A stretch of DNA of 64,000 nucleotides from Macrobrachium rosenbergii (GCF_040412425.1 NC_089743.1:83903971-83967970); one strand, 5' to 3'; counted from the stretch's first letter, positions 1 through 13,100 are shown. The notes: generated by a model not told the origin, from the sequence alone. Program-made: numbers and translations.

Positions 1-118
1 TGGTTACCTAGCAACGGGAACTACAGCTTATTGTGGAATCCGAACCACATAATACCGAGAAATGAATTTCTATCACCAGAAATAAATTCCTCTAATTCTT
101 CATTGGCCGGTCGGAGAA
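1..118 (-). repeat. Family A tRNA-derived SINE, partial copy
   Basis: This stretch matches the second half of the better-preserved copy at 588-840, with the shared blocks ggttacctagcaacggga, cagcttattgtgga and ttcttcattggccgg. It is cut by the left window edge. Its tRNA-like head, expected to the right, is missing after position 118. The sense strand of the SINE is the minus strand. Confidence 0.85.
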
Positions 119-587
119 GATTTATGAAGAATGGCAGAACGAGATCGCAATGAAATGGATATTAAGGCACAGAAAAATTAAAAGAAATTGCTTTATAGCG
201 CGGAAGTAGGTCTAAAAGGAAGTCAGGTTTTAGGTACACAAGGGACATCCAGGTCTCAAATAGCTGACACCGCGAGAGAAAGAATGTGGTCATTAACGAG
301 TAACGGAGACAAGTTACCAGAACATGAGAGCTTTACCTGGTTTTATGTTTAGTGAGATAGATTAAGATGATGGCGATCTTTGGGAAGGTGGCCGCAGACT
401 TAAAAATAGAGAATGATCACGCTAAGCTTGAATTTATCTCCGAGGACAATGACAGAATGTCATAAGGTTGATCAAAACATGTGAAGATTGCGTAAGTAAG
501 TCTGGCCTGGTTCCTTTCCAAATGCTCTTTTCTACCAAGCTCAAAGGGCTTGCAAGGCACTACAGTAATTAAAAATGCCATCTAAAG
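119..587. other. Unassigned intergenic sequence
   Basis: No ORF with coding character, RNA gene or repeat that I recognise lies between the two family A SINE copies. Confidence 0.6.
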
Positions 588-840
588 TTAAGTATACCTT
601 AGTTTAACCAGACCACTGAGGAGCTGATTAACAGCTCTCCTAGGGCTGGCCCGAAGGATTAGATTTATTTTACGTGGCTGAGAACCAATTGGTTACCTAG
701 CAACGGGACCTACAGCTTATTGTGGACTCCGAACCACATTATAACGAGAAATAAATTCCTCTAATTCTTCATTGGCCGGTCGGAGAATCGAACGCGGGAC
801 CAGCAGAGTGCTAGCTGAGAACGATGCCCACCCGGCCAAT
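588..840 (-). repeat. Family A tRNA-derived SINE, near complete
   Basis: Read on the minus strand, it opens with a 73-nt tRNA-like head (840 down to 768). The ends of the head are complementary over 7 bp (ATTGGCC with GGCCAAT). The head has a TGGCCGGGTGG block resembling an A box and a GTTCGATTC B box. The body of about 180 nt follows and ends in ...GTCTGGTTAAACTAAGGTATACTTAA. Four further copies lie in the window (1-118, 7904-8126, 41720-41928 and 58379-58548). The A and B boxes would allow RNA polymerase III transcription. Movement would depend on a LINE partner that I cannot identify. Confidence 0.85.
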
Positions 841-1464
841 GAGGGACATATGATGCCATATAATAAAGGTTGCCAGGTATGACTGATAAACTGATATCAA
901 GGGTAACCACCTAAGGTCCCTGGCTGGAAATTAATCGTCTGCAATCTGTATGTTTAACTGTTATCATTTTTAATATATCTTTTTTACTATTATTCTCCAT
1001 ATAATTACTGTCATTACCGTTATTATGAATTCTATTTGTTCTATTTCTTAAGCAACTGTGTGGATACTGACGATTATTATTTTTATCATGTTATCTTATG
1101 TACCTAGATTGTGTGTATTGTATTTGTATATTCCATGTATAAGGCCCTGAGCTGAAATAACGAATATTGGTTGACTGACTGATTGAAAATGCACGAAAGA
1201 CAACTTAACAATAGCGAAGCTGACTCCGCTTCGAGGGGACCCAACTCTTCTATAGCTCGTGGGGGGAGAGGGACGGGGTTTGAGAAAGCCTCGCTGAAGG
1301 TTTGGGTTAGGTAAAGACGACTAGGTTAGGTCAGTTTACGGGAGGTAACAAGAATATCGCTGCTTCTCTGATATTCCCGATTTAATAATACATCGACCAG
1401 AAAACCGGTAAGAAAGATACACGAAATTTTATACCGAAACAGAGGTCGTCAATCTAGCAATGGA
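841..1464. other. Unassigned intergenic sequence
   Basis: It is AT-rich at first, with a G-rich patch near 1255-1285. I see no coding ORF or known repeat. Confidence 0.55.
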
Positions 1465-1800
1465 GGATGAAGCAAAGCAGATTTTCATCATGTATTATAG
1501 CCACTGTGAGTCAATTTGACGAAGGTGTCTGAACTTGAAGATAAAAAAAGAACAGAAATAACAAGAATAGGTGTCATCACGCCAAGACTGCATTTACCAA
1601 GATGGTCAAAATTACTTCGTGCTGAGGCACAGTAATCAATTTTCTCAGTGTATTACAGCCAACGAGAATAAAAATGACAAAGGAGTCTTACTCATAAAAA
1701 AGAACAGAAGTAACATCAGAAGCTTTCATCATACCAGGACTCTCCGCTTACCAAGGATGGTCAAAATTCATTTCGCGGTGAAGCACAGCAAGGCTGAGAA
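1465..1800 (+). repeat. Degenerate tandem repeat, period about 153 bp
   Basis: Two diverged units and the start of a third align. Examples are ataaaaaaagaacagaaata near 1541 against ataaaaaagaacagaagtaa near 1694, and ttttcatcatgtattatagc near 1484 against ttttctcagtgtattacagc near 1638. An 80-codon ORF crosses both units but has no recognisable protein character, so I do not call it a gene. Confidence 0.7.
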
Positions 1801-2242
1801 ACTTGGACAATAAAAAGAGGCGACACCGGGGTTGAACAAAGCTAAAAAGTGAGCCGGGGGGAAGGTGAGTGAAGAATGCCAACTGCATTACAGCCTTACA
1901 AATGAAATGCTACTGAGAAAGCGGGAAATTTGGAAAAACTAATTGAAGGAAGGCAAAATAGCTGCTCGTGTACCGTGGAGAAAATGGTTCATTTACAGGA
2001 GAAACTGACATGAGTGCAGAGACATTTAATTAATAGGAGATTATACATCTACACGTGTGAGGATAATGTATTCGGCGATAAATAAATAAATGGCAGATCA
2101 TTTCCAGAATGTCGCAGTTCAAAATCTATTAAAATTACAGATTATCTTATGACGAGTAAAATTGTCGTGTTGTCACAACATATTTCATGGAGATAAACAG
2201 CTCTGACTGCTAAAAGCATACCTATGTCATTTTCATGAGTAT

Positions 2243-2305
2243 TATACATACATACATACATACATAAATACATACATACATATATATATAATGTAATATA
2301 TAATG

Positions 2306-2354
<49 letters not shown>

Positions 2355-2356
2355 CA
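2243..2356. repeat. (TACA)n/(TA)n compound microsatellite
   Basis: A run of tetranucleotide TACA units passes into alternating TA. Low-complexity ORFs through it are artefacts. Confidence 0.95.
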
Positions 2357-2903
2357 TATATACATATGTATGTCTGTATGTACTGTATTTATATATATAA
2401 ACTATGGTAACACAAACCACAATAAATGTTATAAACACACGCGTCTAACATCTTTACTAACAACGGAAAATACCCCCTCAGATATCGATAAAGAAACACC
2501 CAAAATAACTGGAACTTTCGGGACAAGTTTCATGAAGGCCACTTATACTGACTGGCCTTATACGATGCATAACATAATAGAAAATAAATGAGTATAATCC
2601 GCTTACCTTTCAGGGATTAATCCTAACCCCTTTCAGCGAAGGTCATCTGGAAAGAAAAGAGGAGAAATGTCAAATGACGAAGAATTGATCGAGTGAGTAG
2701 TGTGGACGCGAATACAATGGAAAAATGCAAAAAAATAACATAGACACTGAGGCTGTAATTCAGGAAGTGAACTCCCGGTTCAAAGAAGAAAATTGCGCAT
2801 AAGTATATTCTGGGTCCATAACAGAAGAATCTTGAAATTATGCATTTCGATGAGATTCCAAGACATAAAACGGGAAATATTGCTAAGCAGAATAGCAACA
2901 AAC

Positions 2904-3290
2904 AAGTAAAAAATGCACCGAAGTTTCTTCAGCGCAATTTAGTTTTCTGTACAGCGTATAATCAAAGCCACCGAAAATAATTCTATCTTTAGGTGGTCTC
3001 TGTATAATGCTGTATGAACCGCGGCCTATGAAATTTTCAGCCGGCGTGGTGGCCTGTGTTGTTGCGTTGCCAGAAGCACGATTATAGCTAACTTTAACCT
3101 TAAATAAAATAACAACTACTAAGGCTAGAGGGCTGCAATTTGGTATGTTTGATGACTGGAGGATGGATGGGCAACATACCAATTCGCAGCCCTCTAGCGT
3201 CAGCAGTTTTTAAGATCTGAGGGCGGACAGAAAAAATGTGGACGGACAGACAAAGGCGGCGCAATAGTTTTCTTTTCAGAAAACTAAAAA
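2904..3290 (+). repeat. Family B hairpin-rich repeat, copy 1
   Basis: It starts aagtaaaaaatgcaccgaag and ends tcagaaaactaaaa. It contains the inverted pair ctaaggctagagggctgcaa and ttcgcagccctctagcgtca around a GGATGGATGGGC loop, and a terminal AGTTTTCT/AGAAAACT hairpin. Same family and orientation as 11242-11680 and 14182-14553. It has no coding capacity that I can see. Confidence 0.85.
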
Positions 3291-3667
3291 TGAATACGTT
3301 CATAATACTTTACAGTTAGGTGTGAAAAATAATTCATGATTAATTGTACAAAGGAGATTTTTAACACGGAATTCTCTAAATTATTCATCTCTTAAAGTCC
3401 CTCTGTATTTTGCAAGAGATCACTTTCATCATACAATACTCAGTAAGTACCAGTCAGCCCCTTCGAACGCACCATGTGCCATACATAATATTTATATACA
3501 AAGTAACATTATAATCATAAAAGACCACATGCTCACAATTGACAACATAATTATATAATCAATGAAAGGATACATTTCAAATTTTCACTAGTTTAATTAC
3601 TCTTTCAACAGAAAAAGTTATCTTTGTATCCTCCTTTAAGCGTCTGATAATATTCATCCAGATGCTC

Positions 3668-3668
<1 letters not shown>

Positions 3669-3735
<67 letters not shown>
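3669..3735. repeat. (ATT)n microsatellite
   Basis: An almost perfect trinucleotide run of about 66 bp. The poly-Ile and poly-Asn ORFs overlapping it are artefacts. Confidence 0.95.
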
Positions 3736-3736
<1 letters not shown>

Positions 3737-4109
3737 GATAACGGTAATGTAAGGGAGGGTACAGAAGACAAGTCTTACCCCCAAGAACGTTAGGTGCAGT
3801 GCCAAAGCTCATATGAAAGGAAATTTATTCTGTATTCTTATTTAGAGGCCAATGGTGAAATGGACTGGCACCAGGAAGGACGACGACAGGTCTAAACGGG
3901 TAGTTCAGTACCCCGCGCATGAAGGCTGTTACAGAAATTGTGTTGCCAAATACCATCATTATTATTACTAAGAGGAGACATCCTAACGGAAGAAACCGAG
4001 AGGACATGAACTTGCCTACCAAGATTCACAGACTTATTTACCATTTCCGAAATGGATAGCACAAATCTGTGAAGAAATGAAGAGAAAAATATGGATGCAT
4101 GTATATATG

Positions 4110-4112
4110 TAA

Positions 4113-4173
<61 letters not shown>

Positions 4174-4264
4174 ATAGGCACTGGACCTGTTCTCCCATTG
4201 GCTGTCGGCCTAAGTAACAAGAGACCAGCGCCTGCCCTATGAGCGTACAGAGCCCCTGGAGGAC

Positions 4265-4341
<77 letters not shown>

Positions 4342-4388
4342 ATGTGTGTGTGCATGCACTAGAAGGAATATATATATATATAAATTTA

Positions 4389-4460
<72 letters not shown>

Positions 4461-4724
4461 GTCTCATTTTAATAGAGCTGACTTGGCTACGCTGGTGTCC
4501 TTGAGACATGAAGGGATCCTCTTTTCAATCATAAACGGAATTTATTTCATCTTTTAAAAGCAGTATAAAGAGCCGAACGTTTCTGCCTCACCTCACTTCC
4601 TGTCAGCGGAGAATAGAACAAACAGACAACTCAGTATCGCTGTCCTTCTGAATCTCATTGCTAATGACATCAACACTGCCGTATACGTCAACGCCACCGA
4701 CTCAGGGCAAAGAAAAACCTTTGA

Positions 4725-4772
<48 letters not shown>

Positions 4773-4972
4773 TGTGTATATATATATGTGTGTGTGTGTA
4801 TGTATGTATGTATGTAAATATATATTCAAATATACATACATATTATATAAATGTATATATATATATATATATTACCCAAAACAATGCACGAAACTGAACA
4901 ACGGCAATTAGTAACCTCGAAATTAACAAATTAAAGACATCAGTTATATTATATATACAGTATAGGCGTATA

Positions 4973-5026
<54 letters not shown>
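4110..5026. repeat. Cluster of five (AT)n and (ATT)n microsatellites
   Basis: (AT)n runs lie near 4116-4170, 4370-4460, 4733-4770 and 4978-5025. A (TTA)n run lies at 4267-4336, with GT/GTAT tracts near 4790-4815. Only short unique spacers separate them. Confidence 0.95.
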
Positions 5027-5030
<4 letters not shown>

Positions 5031-7903
5031 GGCAACAATGAATACCCTCAAGCATGAGAAGTCATACTCCAGCATGAGATAGATCATTGTACATAAGCTA
5101 AAACAGCTATGAATTTGAAAATACTGGTTATATGGTTACCAATACACGTAGTACCAAAGATGATCACGCAGCCGCACAGAGTGGCGCAGATATCTTAACC
5201 GGTTAAATAAAACAATTGACAGAAGGGGATACTGAGCGTCGTAACTGCCGAAATCAGAATATGAGAAATATTAGCACACAAATAAGGCAATTCCTTAGGA
5301 AAGACGCAGCCACCTGAGTATGTTTTCAAATGCCTGTGGCCAGAAAAGGGGGAACAATCGAGGCCACCAAATCAGTTCCATCTTCCGCACACCTCCATGA
5401 CCATGGAATACTTCGAGTTTGGCACTCAACAAGATTTACATCATTCCAGACTCACGTTTTTTGTGTTCAGAGAATAAAAGCCTTATGGCAACATATCTAA
5501 GTTAGAGGCGCGAAGGTGAATGTTAACTCCGAAAGCATGCGTGCCTACTATTAGATGGAAAGTTCGATTGGTACCTGGGGGATGATGGTACCTGGGGGAT
5601 GAAGGTCTAGAAAAGCGTATATCCGGACTTACGCGCGTCCTCGCCACACCACATATCAAGATTTTTCGAAAACGCCACAAAAATGAGGGGAAAGAATTAC
5701 AAGTGGCATTAATCAGAAAACTAAGCCAAAGGACTTAATTCATGCATGAACGGCCTAAAATTAAAGGGTCGTAAGTTGTACTGAGGTCAAGCATGAAAAT
5801 ATTAACATCTACACTTTCAAGGACCAAATCAATGATTTTGACATCTTTACGTCAAAGCTTAGCAACTCTCGGTAGACCTTCCTTGTACTGTACAAATAAG
5901 TTTAGACCGTGCTTCTGTTGTTGGTCTAGCACGGACCCTTCCTCATATCAGAAGCCTGTAAATTGAGACAGAAATGAGGAAGGGAATCACATTGCTGGGG
6001 AGGACCTCTGCATTTGCTGCTCTTTTAGACTAAGACGGCCTCTTGCCGGCAAGAACCCTTGCTCATGATACTGGCCCCTGACGGAATAAACAGGAGTAAA
6101 TACGAGGTCTGGTCATGATCGTCTGTCACGATATCCAGCTACGGATAAATTACTTCAATAAATGGGGGTTTCCACAACAAAACCACTGGTGGAAAAGCAA
6201 GCAAATGAAGTTAATACGTACACAAAGACCGGACATTACCTGGATTATTCCTCCACAAATTATAATTTTTAAAATTGAATTCTACAGTGTCAGTCTTGTG
6301 ATTGACTACCGTTATAAAAACAAACGTGACATTCCTAAATAAGAATTCAATCCATGTTTAAGTCAAGGAAAAATTAGCAATTCCAGAAAATAACCGGGTA
6401 ATAGGAAGAAAATTAAATGTTATGTATTGGATAAACTGTGGTTCATCCGGTCTGCAAGTGGGAAGAAAATGAGTCTGCGCGGGAATACTCGCTCTCTTCG
6501 AGGAAGAAAAAAGACAATACAAGGAAAACGCTGCTTGGATATCAAGGAAAACGGAACTCCCGTGAGAGAATGCGTCATACGTCGCTTGCATTATATTATG
6601 TTGCCACGTCCATTCTATCGTGACTATAAGTCTTGACTTGATCCTTGGATCGATGAACGCTTTTGGTACCATATGGAAAACAGAAAAAATATTCAATAGT
6701 CAAGTCTTCAGCAACCTGATTGAAGATACAGTCCACTAAAGACACCATCACTGCTCAAAACTAAATCACTGCTGTTTTGCAAAATCATTGTTGCATGAAA
6801 CAGCTGTTGCTCAGCTCTTAAACCTGGCACCGAAAATTAAGAAAAAATACGAGCTATCCCAAACTTAAAATGAAAACAGAGTTTATTTAAGACCAATCAA
6901 GCCGAGCAACTGTATCACCACACAATAGTCGTTGAAAGAACTATGCTAGAAAAAAAAAATCTACTCAAATGTTTCTCCTGAAATCATCATCTTTCCTTTT
7001 TTCCATATTGACCTGTGCGCTTCTTTCGGTCTGCTCAGCTGGGTTGGTACAATCCAGAGTTAACACCAACCCTCTTATTTCTGTCAACAAACTACCAGAA
7101 TTTGGGCAATGGCCCGGGTTGGTATGAGGTTCGCCTAAAGTGAAACAACCAGAGTTACACGGAGACACCCAAATTAACTTAGAGAAGTGTGTAAAAAAAA
7201 TGAAAGGAACGTGAGACATGCGAAGGATGGAAAAGAACAGTAATAATGAATATGTACAATTATCCATCACAGCTGGTAAACCAACTAATTCCAGAGAACG
7301 TTCATCATGTTTACAGAAAAGGAGGGGGATATTTCAGAATTTAAAAAGCCTAGTTTGATGCTAGTCGCAACATTTAATCTTCATAACTAACAAATATGAA
7401 GCAACCCGATACTTAAAGTCAATCTTATTCCTCCTGATACAACATTAATTTGAAAACTTGAGCTTAAACCTCACAGAAATCAGCCCCAGTCACGTGAGGC
7501 ATATGTCACTTAACACATTTGCGAGATAATTTAAAAAAAACATCAGTAAACAGCAGATGGAAACGTTGATGAATGACAGACACGTAACTTCCGGTTTCAC
7601 AGTTTCTTCCAAAAATATTGTAAATCGAAAATATAAGTTACAATTCTTGTCGTTTTGATGAGAAGCTCTGAGGCTTGAAGTGGTATATAACTGGAAACTG
7701 ATTAGTGACATAATATTATAATTATGTTTGGAAATGCTTTATCTAGAGTAGTATTCATGTCCGGTTTCTGACAATTTTTGTCATATTTGGAACCTCGTGA
7801 TCTTGAAATTTGGTAAACTTTATAATCCTTCAGGGCAAAAAGAATCAGGGAAAAATCGGATAGTTTCCCGTCAAATTTCATGAAGACCTGACGGAAAAGT
7901 TAA
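5027..7903. other. Unassigned intergenic sequence with small local structures
   Basis: I find no gene. Small structures are an 18-bp tandem duplication (ggtacctgggggatga, near 5570-5600) and two adjacent hairpins at 5907-5984. Their stems are CCGTGCT with AGCACGG, then CCCTTCCTCAT (5936-5946) with ATGAGGAAGGG (5974-5984). The longest ORF (6358-6696, minus strand, 112 codons) has no family character. Confidence 0.5.
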
Positions 7904-8126
7904 TTATGCCTTAGTTTAACCAGACCACTGAGCTGATTAACAGCTCTCCTGGGGCTGGCCCGAAGGATTAGGCTTACTTTACGTGGCTAAGAACCAACTG
8001 GTTACCTAGCAACGGGACCTACAGCTTATTGTGGAATCAGAACCACATTATACCGAGAAATGAATTTCTATCACCAGAAATAAATTCCTCTCATTCTTCA
8101 TTGGCCGGCCGGAGACTCGAACTCGG
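7904..8126 (-). repeat. Family A tRNA-derived SINE, head-truncated
   Basis: The body matches 588-840 closely (ccttagtttaaccagaccac, gcccgaaggattaggctta, ggttacctagcaacgggacc). On the sense (minus) strand only the B-box end of the tRNA-like head remains, up to about 8126. The remainder of the head is lost. Confidence 0.88.
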
Positions 8127-9606
8127 AAAACTGTTTATAGCAATATAATGATAATAATAATCATAATGCAGATGAAAAACATGTGATGCATAACAGTAAC
8201 AATAAAAATACAGACGTTGTTTAAAATATATCGCATTGTCAAATGGCAAGGAGAAACTCTTGTGATTGCACTGACCATCGATATCTAGAACACGTATTTG
8301 AGCTACAGAGACAAGGTTGTGAAAGAATATTTTCTACACCAGTATCTAAACCAATGTTAAACGGACATTTATTTTGTTTACCACTTTCATTTTCATTCTA
8401 ATGTATATTTATTTCATTTTAGGTGCTTCTCTCATGATTTTAATTATATTGAACTTGCGTTCTTTGTAATTATGCACACACGTGTCCTTATCTTCTTTTT
8501 AGCTTAATAATGCCGGTCAGGAATTGGGGAAGTACATCACAAGATAAATAAATGTCATTACAAAAGTTCTTTTACCGTTAATAAAAATGAAGAACATTTT
8601 AGATTTCAGCGACACTACTGTATACTCTCATCCGTTTATCGACATTACTTTTCCCATTTCTTCAGGAATGTGAGAAGGAATCAATAAACTCTAAGGAGAA
8701 ATATACCTTTGTTTCACCATACATTTCGTCTACGCAATTGTTGAATAATAATAATAATAATAAAAACTACTCCATATAATCAGACGCACTAGATGTTCTA
8801 ACAAAGTTCAGAGAACAACACAATCAACGGCTTTCATTGGACCAAATTGCAGATTAAGATTTGTCTGCTTTGGAACGATTCGCTCCCCCATCATGGTCCT
8901 GTTGCGGTTCACATTCACAAGCTTTGTCTTCGAGACGTTAAAACTGTTAAGGTCAGAGTCCAGAGAAGAATAAAAATGAGGCTTATTTGAGGATTAAAAA
9001 ATAAATCTTTACAACTAGAGTATAAGTGGCCAACTGCATTAGCTATACATTACGACTTTGTCTTTTCAATTATTTATTTGGTACGATACATGTACACTCG
9101 GCAAGGAAAGTGAGGATACAGTTTTTTTAAATCTTCGGACATATGTTGCTCAATAATGCGACATCTGGCAACTTTAGAAAGGGGAGGAGCTTCCGTCTTA
9201 TCGTGTTTGTTTTTTGCTTGACCTCTTATAACTTTCAATCATAGTCTACGATAATGAAATCATTGATACTTAAATGCAGTAGTAAGTTTCACAGTATTCG
9301 TTCAAGTTGTAATTTGCAACGACAGTTCTGAGCAGCTTCAAATGATATGGCTTCTAATATCAACCCCCTGGTAAATACTAAGTAACGGTTTTGTGACTGG
9401 CGATTCTCCCAATAAAATTTTAAACGTCTGGGTAAACTATGTAGTAGCTTGTGAGATAATACAATTGGATTTTAAGTCCATGGTCAAGCCAAACACAGGG
9501 GCATGTGCTTCTGCTAATATAATATCGTTTCAGGAAATTTCAACTTAATTTGAAAGTATTAATCTAACGACAAAATTTTTTCGAAACTAAACTAACGCAA
9601 ATGGAA

Positions 9607-9608
<2 letters not shown>
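8127..9608. other. Unassigned AT-rich intergenic sequence
   Basis: No gene. Only short AAT tracts near 8140-8165 and 8745-8762. Confidence 0.55.

Positions 9609-9663
<55 letters not shown>
9609..9663. repeat. (CT)n microsatellite
   Basis: An uninterrupted CT run of about 54 bp. Confidence 0.95.
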
Positions 9664-9665
<2 letters not shown>

Positions 9666-11241
9666 GTGACTAAATGCACGAAGTTCTGCAAACGTGTTTC
9701 GGATCGAACGTCCTTGACCCAAATTTAGGATGAAACCTTCTGACACACAACTGAGCGAAATGATATTCTATTCTTTTCATCTAAGAGAAATACATCGTAA
9801 CTGACCACATACAGCAGAACTTCCGAAAATAAATAACAACAATATTTTACATACGAAAGTAGGTTCGTAATATCATCTAATAATCAGAGGAAGTAGCAAA
9901 AGGTATCAGTACAGATATAGTGTTAAGAGGGCGGGAAGACTACGTTAAGCTTAAGCTCTATAATAATGAAAAATAAGGCTTTCATAATCCAGAGCTTTGG
10001 GACTTAAGGCGGCTGGCTCCAGATTCATCCAAATTCAGCACGTCCAGACACACATTCACGTAATGACCAGCGAGTGTCGGAGGACTTTTGAATTTGACTG
10101 TGCATCAGTTTCCTGCCATACAGTTCAAAAACCGGGCCCCAGTTTCCCCAGCTTATTTACGGCAACGATGGGACCTGAATTATTAGGCTTTGGAACCTAG
10201 AACGTCTCTAAAGTAAATAAGATGCAAGTTACTGACCCAAAACTACAAGTAGGTCCTAGTTTTATAAAAGAGTAGCTAAAACAGTATGATGTGATGAATA
10301 ATCATTAAAAATTTGGAGTTTATAACAATTCCGATCTTTGATAAAGCATCCAGAAAGCCAAATACACAGACCTATTTCACCGTTACATAGGTATTATTTT
10401 GGAAATGAAAACAAAGAAGGCACAAAGGCTTTTAAGTCTCTATCCACAGAATTTTAACTTGAAGATTACATCGAATCATCAAGCCATCAAGACCTGTTTT
10501 TTTTTTTTTTTTTTTTTTTTGCTTCATCTGATAATGTGCAGATAGCATTTCTATGCCCGAAACTGAACAGTCTTTCTGCTTTGGGTTGGTGAGCCTGTCC
10601 ACATAACTTGAAGTTCTTAAATATTTACTTACGGCGCGTCGGTCCGCGAAGTATAGGGTCGTGAATTGATCGCTGCGTAGATGCAGCCCCGACAAAGAGA
10701 GCGTAGTCACGCTTCCGAGAAATTCCAGGACAAAATTACAGAGCACGAAACTCACGAAGGGTTTTGCGGGCACTTCTTTAGTCTATTAACCAGCGTCAGA
10801 TAAATTATGCACAAAGAAAAGAAATAACTAAGAAAAGAAATAACTACCAGCCCTCCCTCTCTCTAATTGATTATGCACCGTTCTGCAGCAGGGTTTAAGC
10901 CAACTAGAGGTCATGTCACAAGGTGAAACCTTGACCTAAATCTAGTTTTCCACCCTTCTGACACACACACGTTGCATGAGTGCTGATATATTTTTGCTAC
11001 AATAAAAAAAAAATCACTGGGCAAAAAATAACAGCGTTCCTGATGAATAACAGCTACGCTTCCCTACAGATCATTAACACATCAACTGATTATTTAGTAA
11101 GCCACTGGTTTTCAAATGCAACTAATAAAAAGTTGACACAACCCACTAACACTTCATATCAAGGTGAATCATCAAGTGTACTAACTCACAAAGTTAAAGT
11201 GGAAACTGTCAGTGGGAGAGACTACGGCACAGTTATAAAAC
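9664..11241. other. Unassigned intergenic sequence
   Basis: No supportable gene. A T-homopolymer of about 24 bases lies at 10497-10520. ORFs of 113 codons (10432-10773, minus) and 124 codons (10980-11354, plus) show no conserved motifs, and the second runs into family B repeat sequence. Confidence 0.5.
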
Positions 11242-11680
11242 AAGTAAAAAATGCACCGAAGTTCCTTCGGTATAATCAAGGCCACCCAAAAATAGATCCA
11301 TCTTTCGGTGGTCTCGGTATAATGCTATATAAGCCTCAGCCCATGAAATTTTAACCACTACCCGGTGGTGGCCTATCCTGTATCGTTGCCAGAAGCACGG
11401 TCATGGTTAACTTTAACCTTAAATGAAATAAAAACTACTGAGGCTAGAGGGCTGTAGGCCTAATTTGGTACGTTTGATGATTGGAGGGTGAATGATCAAC
11501 ATACCAATTTGCAGCCCTCTAGCCTCAGTAGTGTTTAAGAACTGAGAGCGGACAGAAAAAGTGCGGACAGAAATAAGGGCTGACAGAAAAAAGTGCTGAC
11601 AGAAATAACTGCTGACAGAAAAAAGTGCGGACGGACAGACAAAGCCGGCACAATAGTTTTCTCTCACAGAAAACTAAAAA
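11242..11680 (+). repeat. Family B hairpin-rich repeat, copy 2, with internal expansion
   Basis: Same start (caagtaaaaaatgcaccgaa) and end (cacagaaaactaaaa) as the other copies, but about 50-65 bp longer. The unit (gcggacagaaaaagt) near the 3' end is repeated about five times between 11548 and 11640. The central inverted repeat survives (gaggctagagggctgt ... gcagccctctagcctcag). Confidence 0.85.
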
Positions 11681-12026
11681 CAGTAATGAAAGAATGGCAA
11701 GTAAAGTCTTTATCACCAACAAAACCTTAGCCACGCCCACTGAAGAAGAACCGGTGGTAAACAACCTCGTGGGAAATTTTGAAATTCTTCCTCAATAGTG
11801 CACCCCAGCCCAGCCTCATCGATACAATTCATTTACCTACTTTTATGCCAGTGACCAAGAGTACTTTTTTGCTGAATCTTCCATTGTTTCGCGAGACAGT
11901 TATATCTCACGGATTATAAGCTGCTCTTCTATAGCATAGTCACCATAAATCAATGCTGGCTCATATATTTTTTGTCCTGCTGCAAATATCTTTTTCGACG
12001 GCGTATAGATTTTTGCAGCGTTATAT

Positions 12027-12069
<43 letters not shown>
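12027..12069. repeat. (ACT)n microsatellite
   Basis: About 14 CTA/ACT units in perfect tandem. Confidence 0.93.
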
Positions 12070-12211
12070 GATTCTGAATATCTCAAATTCTTTCTCGTCT
12101 GCTGCTTGTGACTGTTCAAGGATCGCATTAAATGAATCAGCAGTTTGACAACTATAGAAATACGCACGTAGACCCTGTCTAGATTATCATTAAAGAACAA
12201 ACAATTATAGG

Positions 12212-12218
<7 letters not shown>

Positions 12219-12262
<44 letters not shown>

Positions 12263-12387
12263 TTTACCTCACACTGCGACCTTGGCAAGCGGCAAACAAC
12301 GAGCCTTAGGTAGGTCATAAGGACAACGAAAATAAGGTCACTATCGATTAGCAAGACCCCTCCTTCCCAGGAACCATCCGCCAGCAA

Positions 12388-12445
<58 letters not shown>
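12219..12445. repeat. (GA)n and (CT)n arrays in inverted arrangement
   Basis: A GA run of about 41 bp (12219-12260) is followed about 130 bp later by a CT run of about 54 bp (12391-12445). The two arms could pair into a long stem. Confidence 0.92.
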
Positions 12446-12447
<2 letters not shown>

Positions 12448-12810
12448 CAGGGAGTTTGTAGATTTGAATCAATAGTTCCATAATTGATACTGTTCTCTGC
12501 AAGTTAAATTTTAATGCTAATAATATAAACTGTATGCGTTATGTACCACAACACTGGAAATGAACACTAGATATTTTCATAAGAAAAAACATTAAATTAC
12601 TGACAGTTTGTATGGGAATTCAATTACCTGGGTTATCTAGTAAAAAACGACTTGACTCGAATCGGTAATATCCAGCGTGTTATGATGAATCGCCTTCGTG
12701 ATCAGAGCAATTTTCTAGAAAATTTTATCTCCCTCCTAACAGTATGAAATTATACCTTTATTGGCAATATTGTTTGAAACTACTGGGACAGATTCATCGG
12801 TTGGATATTG

Positions 12811-13100
12811 GAATTGGAATATAAAATTTAGGCCAAAGGCCAAGAGCTGGGACCTATGAGGTCATTCAGCGCTGAAATGGAAATTGAGAAATTGAGGATA
12901 AAGAAGGTTCCAAAGGTGTAACACGAGGAAGACCTCTTAGTTGGACTATGAAGCAATTGTTGGGAGAAGGTGGGAAGTAATATGGAAGAAGGATAATATG
13001 AACGGAGGTACAGCAAATGGAATGAAAGGGGTTGAAGCTAGCGGCCAAAAAACACTGCAAAGAACCTTATATTAAGTAATAACCACAATGCACCCGGCTA
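12811..13100 (+). repeat. Family C SINE-like repeat, copy 1
   Basis: It opens with ggaatataaaatttaggcca and gctgggacctatgaggtcat. That head can fold (AGCGCTG-type outer stem, GACCT-ATG-AGGTC inner stem). It continues through gaggaagacctctta, aattgttgggagaaggtggg and actgcaaagaaccttat. It aligns along its length with 16795-17100 (same strand) and 53995-54300 (opposite strand). I recognise the head as a repeat common in decapod sequences. That is recall, not a search result. Confidence 0.85.

Noticed and set aside
768..840. A functional tRNA gene
   Set aside because: D and anticodon arms do not pair properly and the segment continues into a repeated SINE body found five times in the window.
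3577..5055. Several ORFs with poly-Ile, poly-Asn or Tyr-Ile repeats
   Set aside because: They are translations of (ATT)n and (AT)n microsatellites.
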